Origin: Actinomycetota bacterium
GTDB taxonomy: Bacteria; Actinomycetota; Thermoleophilia; Solirubrobacterales; Solirubrobacteraceae
Length of the DNA: 6,853 nucleotides
NCBI GenBank assembly: GCA_005788585.1
Contig: SYBY01000114.1
Location: 1-6,853 of the forward strand
Reading direction: 5' to 3'
In this document: positions 5,468-6,853 of the stretch, piece by piece
Numbering within the stretch: position 1 is the first letter of the stretch
How the letters are laid out: every line of letters begins with the position of its first letter
The notes under the pieces: model-generated
Seen by the model: only the letters and a program-made list of their open reading frames with translations
Database searches by the model: none
Told to the model about the DNA's origin: nothing
Translations under genes and position numbers: made by a program

Positions 5468-6853
5468 ATGCTGCGAACGCGCCACGCCCTCCTCCTCGTC
5501 CTGCCACTGCTCGGTGCGGCGACACCGGCGCACGCGGCGCCCAGGTTCGAGCAGGAGTCCGCGACGACGACCGTCACGCGCGCGTTCGGGCCGCTGTCGT
5601 CACTCGTCGGTCGCACCGGCCCGCTGCACGGCCGCGCGGAGGTGCCGATGCGCGACGCCGGCCCGCTCAGCGCCGCACCGCCGGTCACGACCTTCCTGGT
5701 CGCGGACAGCGGCAGCGCCGCCCGCGTGCGCCTGCGCCGCCCGGCCGAGCCCCGGGGAGACGGGCTGTGGACCATGGACCTCGAGGTCACGGACGTCGCA
5801 CGGGCCGGGACGTACGCCGGGGTGCTGCGCCTCGACCCGGCGGCGGCCGACAGCCCGAAGCTCAAGGCGACGGTGCACGTGCAGGACTTCATCCTCTGGC
5901 CGCTGCTGGTCCTCGTCGCGGGCGCGCTGCTGGGTGGGCTGGGGCGCAGGTACGTCGAGCTCCTGCGCGAGCGCAACCGGGTCAGAACCACGCTCGCGTC
6001 CGCGGTGCGCAGCTACCGGCGTGCTGCGGCGGGCGCGCCCGCAAGCCTGCCGCCGCTCGCCGGCGCCGAGATCGAGGCCGAGCGCATCGACGACGCGCTG
6101 CGTCACGCCGATGCCGCGAGCGAGGTGCGCCGCGCCGCGGACGCGGCGACGGCGCTCGTGCAGCGACTCGCCCGCTGGGTGCAGCTGCGCAATGCCCTCA
6201 CGGGGCTGCAGGCCGCCGTCGAGGGCGTCCCCGCAGATCCAGAGATCGAGGCCAGCGACGCCATCCAGGACGCGGAGGCCCTGCTCGGCGACCGGACGCC
6301 TGACGCCGAGGACGCCGACGCGGTCGCCCAGCACGTCCAGCTGCTCGCCGACCAGCGCGCGATCGTGCGCCTCATCGGCGAGACCTGGCGCGAGCACGTG
6401 CGCCTGCGCGCGGTCCTCGGCACAGGCGAGGACCATCCCGAGGCACGCGCGGCGCTGCGCCATCAGGACCCGCGCACCATCTACACCCAGACGCCCGGCC
6501 CCGGCAGCCGCGATGAGGCCGATGTCGCCCGCCTGCTGCGACGGCTGGCGACCGCCGCACGGACGCTGCGATGGCACGCGGCGGAAGCCCGCACGATCTT
6601 CCTGTCGGCCACCGAGGAGGACGCCGCCGGCGTGCCCGTCCCGGCGGCCGAGGCGTTCCGCGTGCCTGATCCGGCCTCGCTCGAGGCCGAGGTGCGCACG
6701 TGGGACTACGCCCTCTTCGCCGTGTCCGTCGTCGTGGTCGCGCTCGCCTACCTCATCCCGCTGTACATCGGCAAGGCGTACGGCAGCTGGGACGACTACC
6801 TCACGGCGTTCGCCGCCGGGTTCGCCGGCACGCTGGTCATCCCGTGGGACCGG
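5468..6853 (+). CDS. Uncharacterised secreted/membrane-anchored protein, 3'-truncated by window edge
   Basis: The frame is open for 462 codons to the window end with no stop, and its third positions are almost all G or C, so it is real coding sequence. I do not recognise the family. A signal peptide (MLRTRHALLLVLPLLGAATP, then AHA-A, likely cut near residue 23) leads to an extracytoplasmic domain (about 24-140) ending in beta-like strands (LWTMDLEV, AGTYAGVLRL, KLKATVHV). A membrane segment follows (about 142-161, FILWPLLVLVAGALLGG), then about 250 charged, Ala/Arg/Glu-rich, mostly helical residues with coiled-coil character, presumably cytoplasmic, and a second membrane segment (about 413-435). 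The YGSWDDYLTAF segment begins a further hydrophobic stretch that runs off the window. The ATG at 5468 has no clear Shine-Dalgarno; an in-frame GTG at 5453 would add five residues. It is divergent from the transporter operon. The architecture suggests a signalling or envelope role, which is only inference. Confidence 0.8.
   Translation, partial: MLRTRHALLLVLPLLGAATPAHAAPRFEQESATTTVTRAFGPLSSLVGRTGPLHGRAEVPMRDAGPLSAAPPVTTFLVADSGSAARVRLRRPAEPRGDGLWTMDLEVTDVARAGTYAGVLRLDPAAADSPKLKATVHVQDFILWPLLVLVAGALLGGLGRRYVELLRERNRVRTTLASAVRSYRRAAAGAPASLPPLAGAEIEAERIDDALRHADAASEVRRAADAATALVQRLARWVQLRNALTGLQAAVEGVPADPEIEASDAIQDAEALLGDRTPDAEDADAVAQHVQLLADQRAIVRLIGETWREHVRLRAVLGTGEDHPEARAALRHQDPRTIYTQTPGPGSRDEADVARLLRRLATAARTLRWHAAEARTIFLSATEEDAAGVPVPAAEAFRVPDPASLEAEVRTWDYALFAVSVVVVALAYLIPLYIGKAYGSWDDYLTAFAAGFAGTLVIPWDR

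Noticed and set aside
5600..6577. Long minus-strand open frame (325 codons)
   Set aside because: It is antisense to the plus-strand frame from 5468. The third-position GC bias belongs to the plus frame, and the minus product is low-complexity with no domain pattern.

Overview
The window is very GC-rich, with third codon positions almost always G or C, GTG starts, short leaders and tight gene packing. This suggests an actinobacterium. The style of the osmoprotectant-transporter proteins would fit Thermoleophilia (Solirubrobacterales), but that placement is a guess from memory of the families. The region looks like ordinary chromosome: there is no mobile element, CRISPR array, tRNA or rRNA.

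Layout, left to right. (1) The 3' part of hflX (ribosome-associated GTPase) runs rightward to 1093. (2) Convergent with it, only 6 bp away, is a small leftward two-gene unit: a MazG-like nucleotide pyrophosphohydrolase (1384-1716), then a YciI-like protein (1100-1384), which overlap by one base. A perfect 10-bp inverted repeat at 1084-1109 contains the stop codons of both convergent genes and looks like a bidirectional terminator. (3) A long imperfect hairpin at 1735-1766 separates this unit from the upstream operon. (4) A complete leftward four-gene operon at 1788-5357 encodes an OpuC/OsmF-type osmoprotectant (glycine betaine/choline-like) ABC importer in the order ATPase with C-terminal CBS-like region, permease, permease, substrate-binding lipoprotein. 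Each junction is a 4-bp start/stop overlap (GTGA, GTGA, ATGA), so the subunits are probably translationally coupled. (5) A 110-bp divergent intergenic region (5358-5467) holds weak promoter-like hexamers and a 7-bp inverted repeat. (6) A rightward gene starts at about 5468 and stays open to the end of the window (462 codons, no stop). It encodes an unrecognised secreted-then-anchored membrane protein: signal peptide, about 115-residue extracytoplasmic domain, membrane segment, about 250-residue charged helical cytoplasmic domain, then a second hydrophobic region.

The transporter genes form one machine. The lipoprotein binds the compatible solute outside the membrane, the two permeases form the channel, and the ATPase drives import, possibly gated through its CBS region. 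The MazG-like and YciI-like genes look like an independent housekeeping pair. The most novel item is the uncharacterised membrane protein at the right edge. I see no clearly new multi-gene system.
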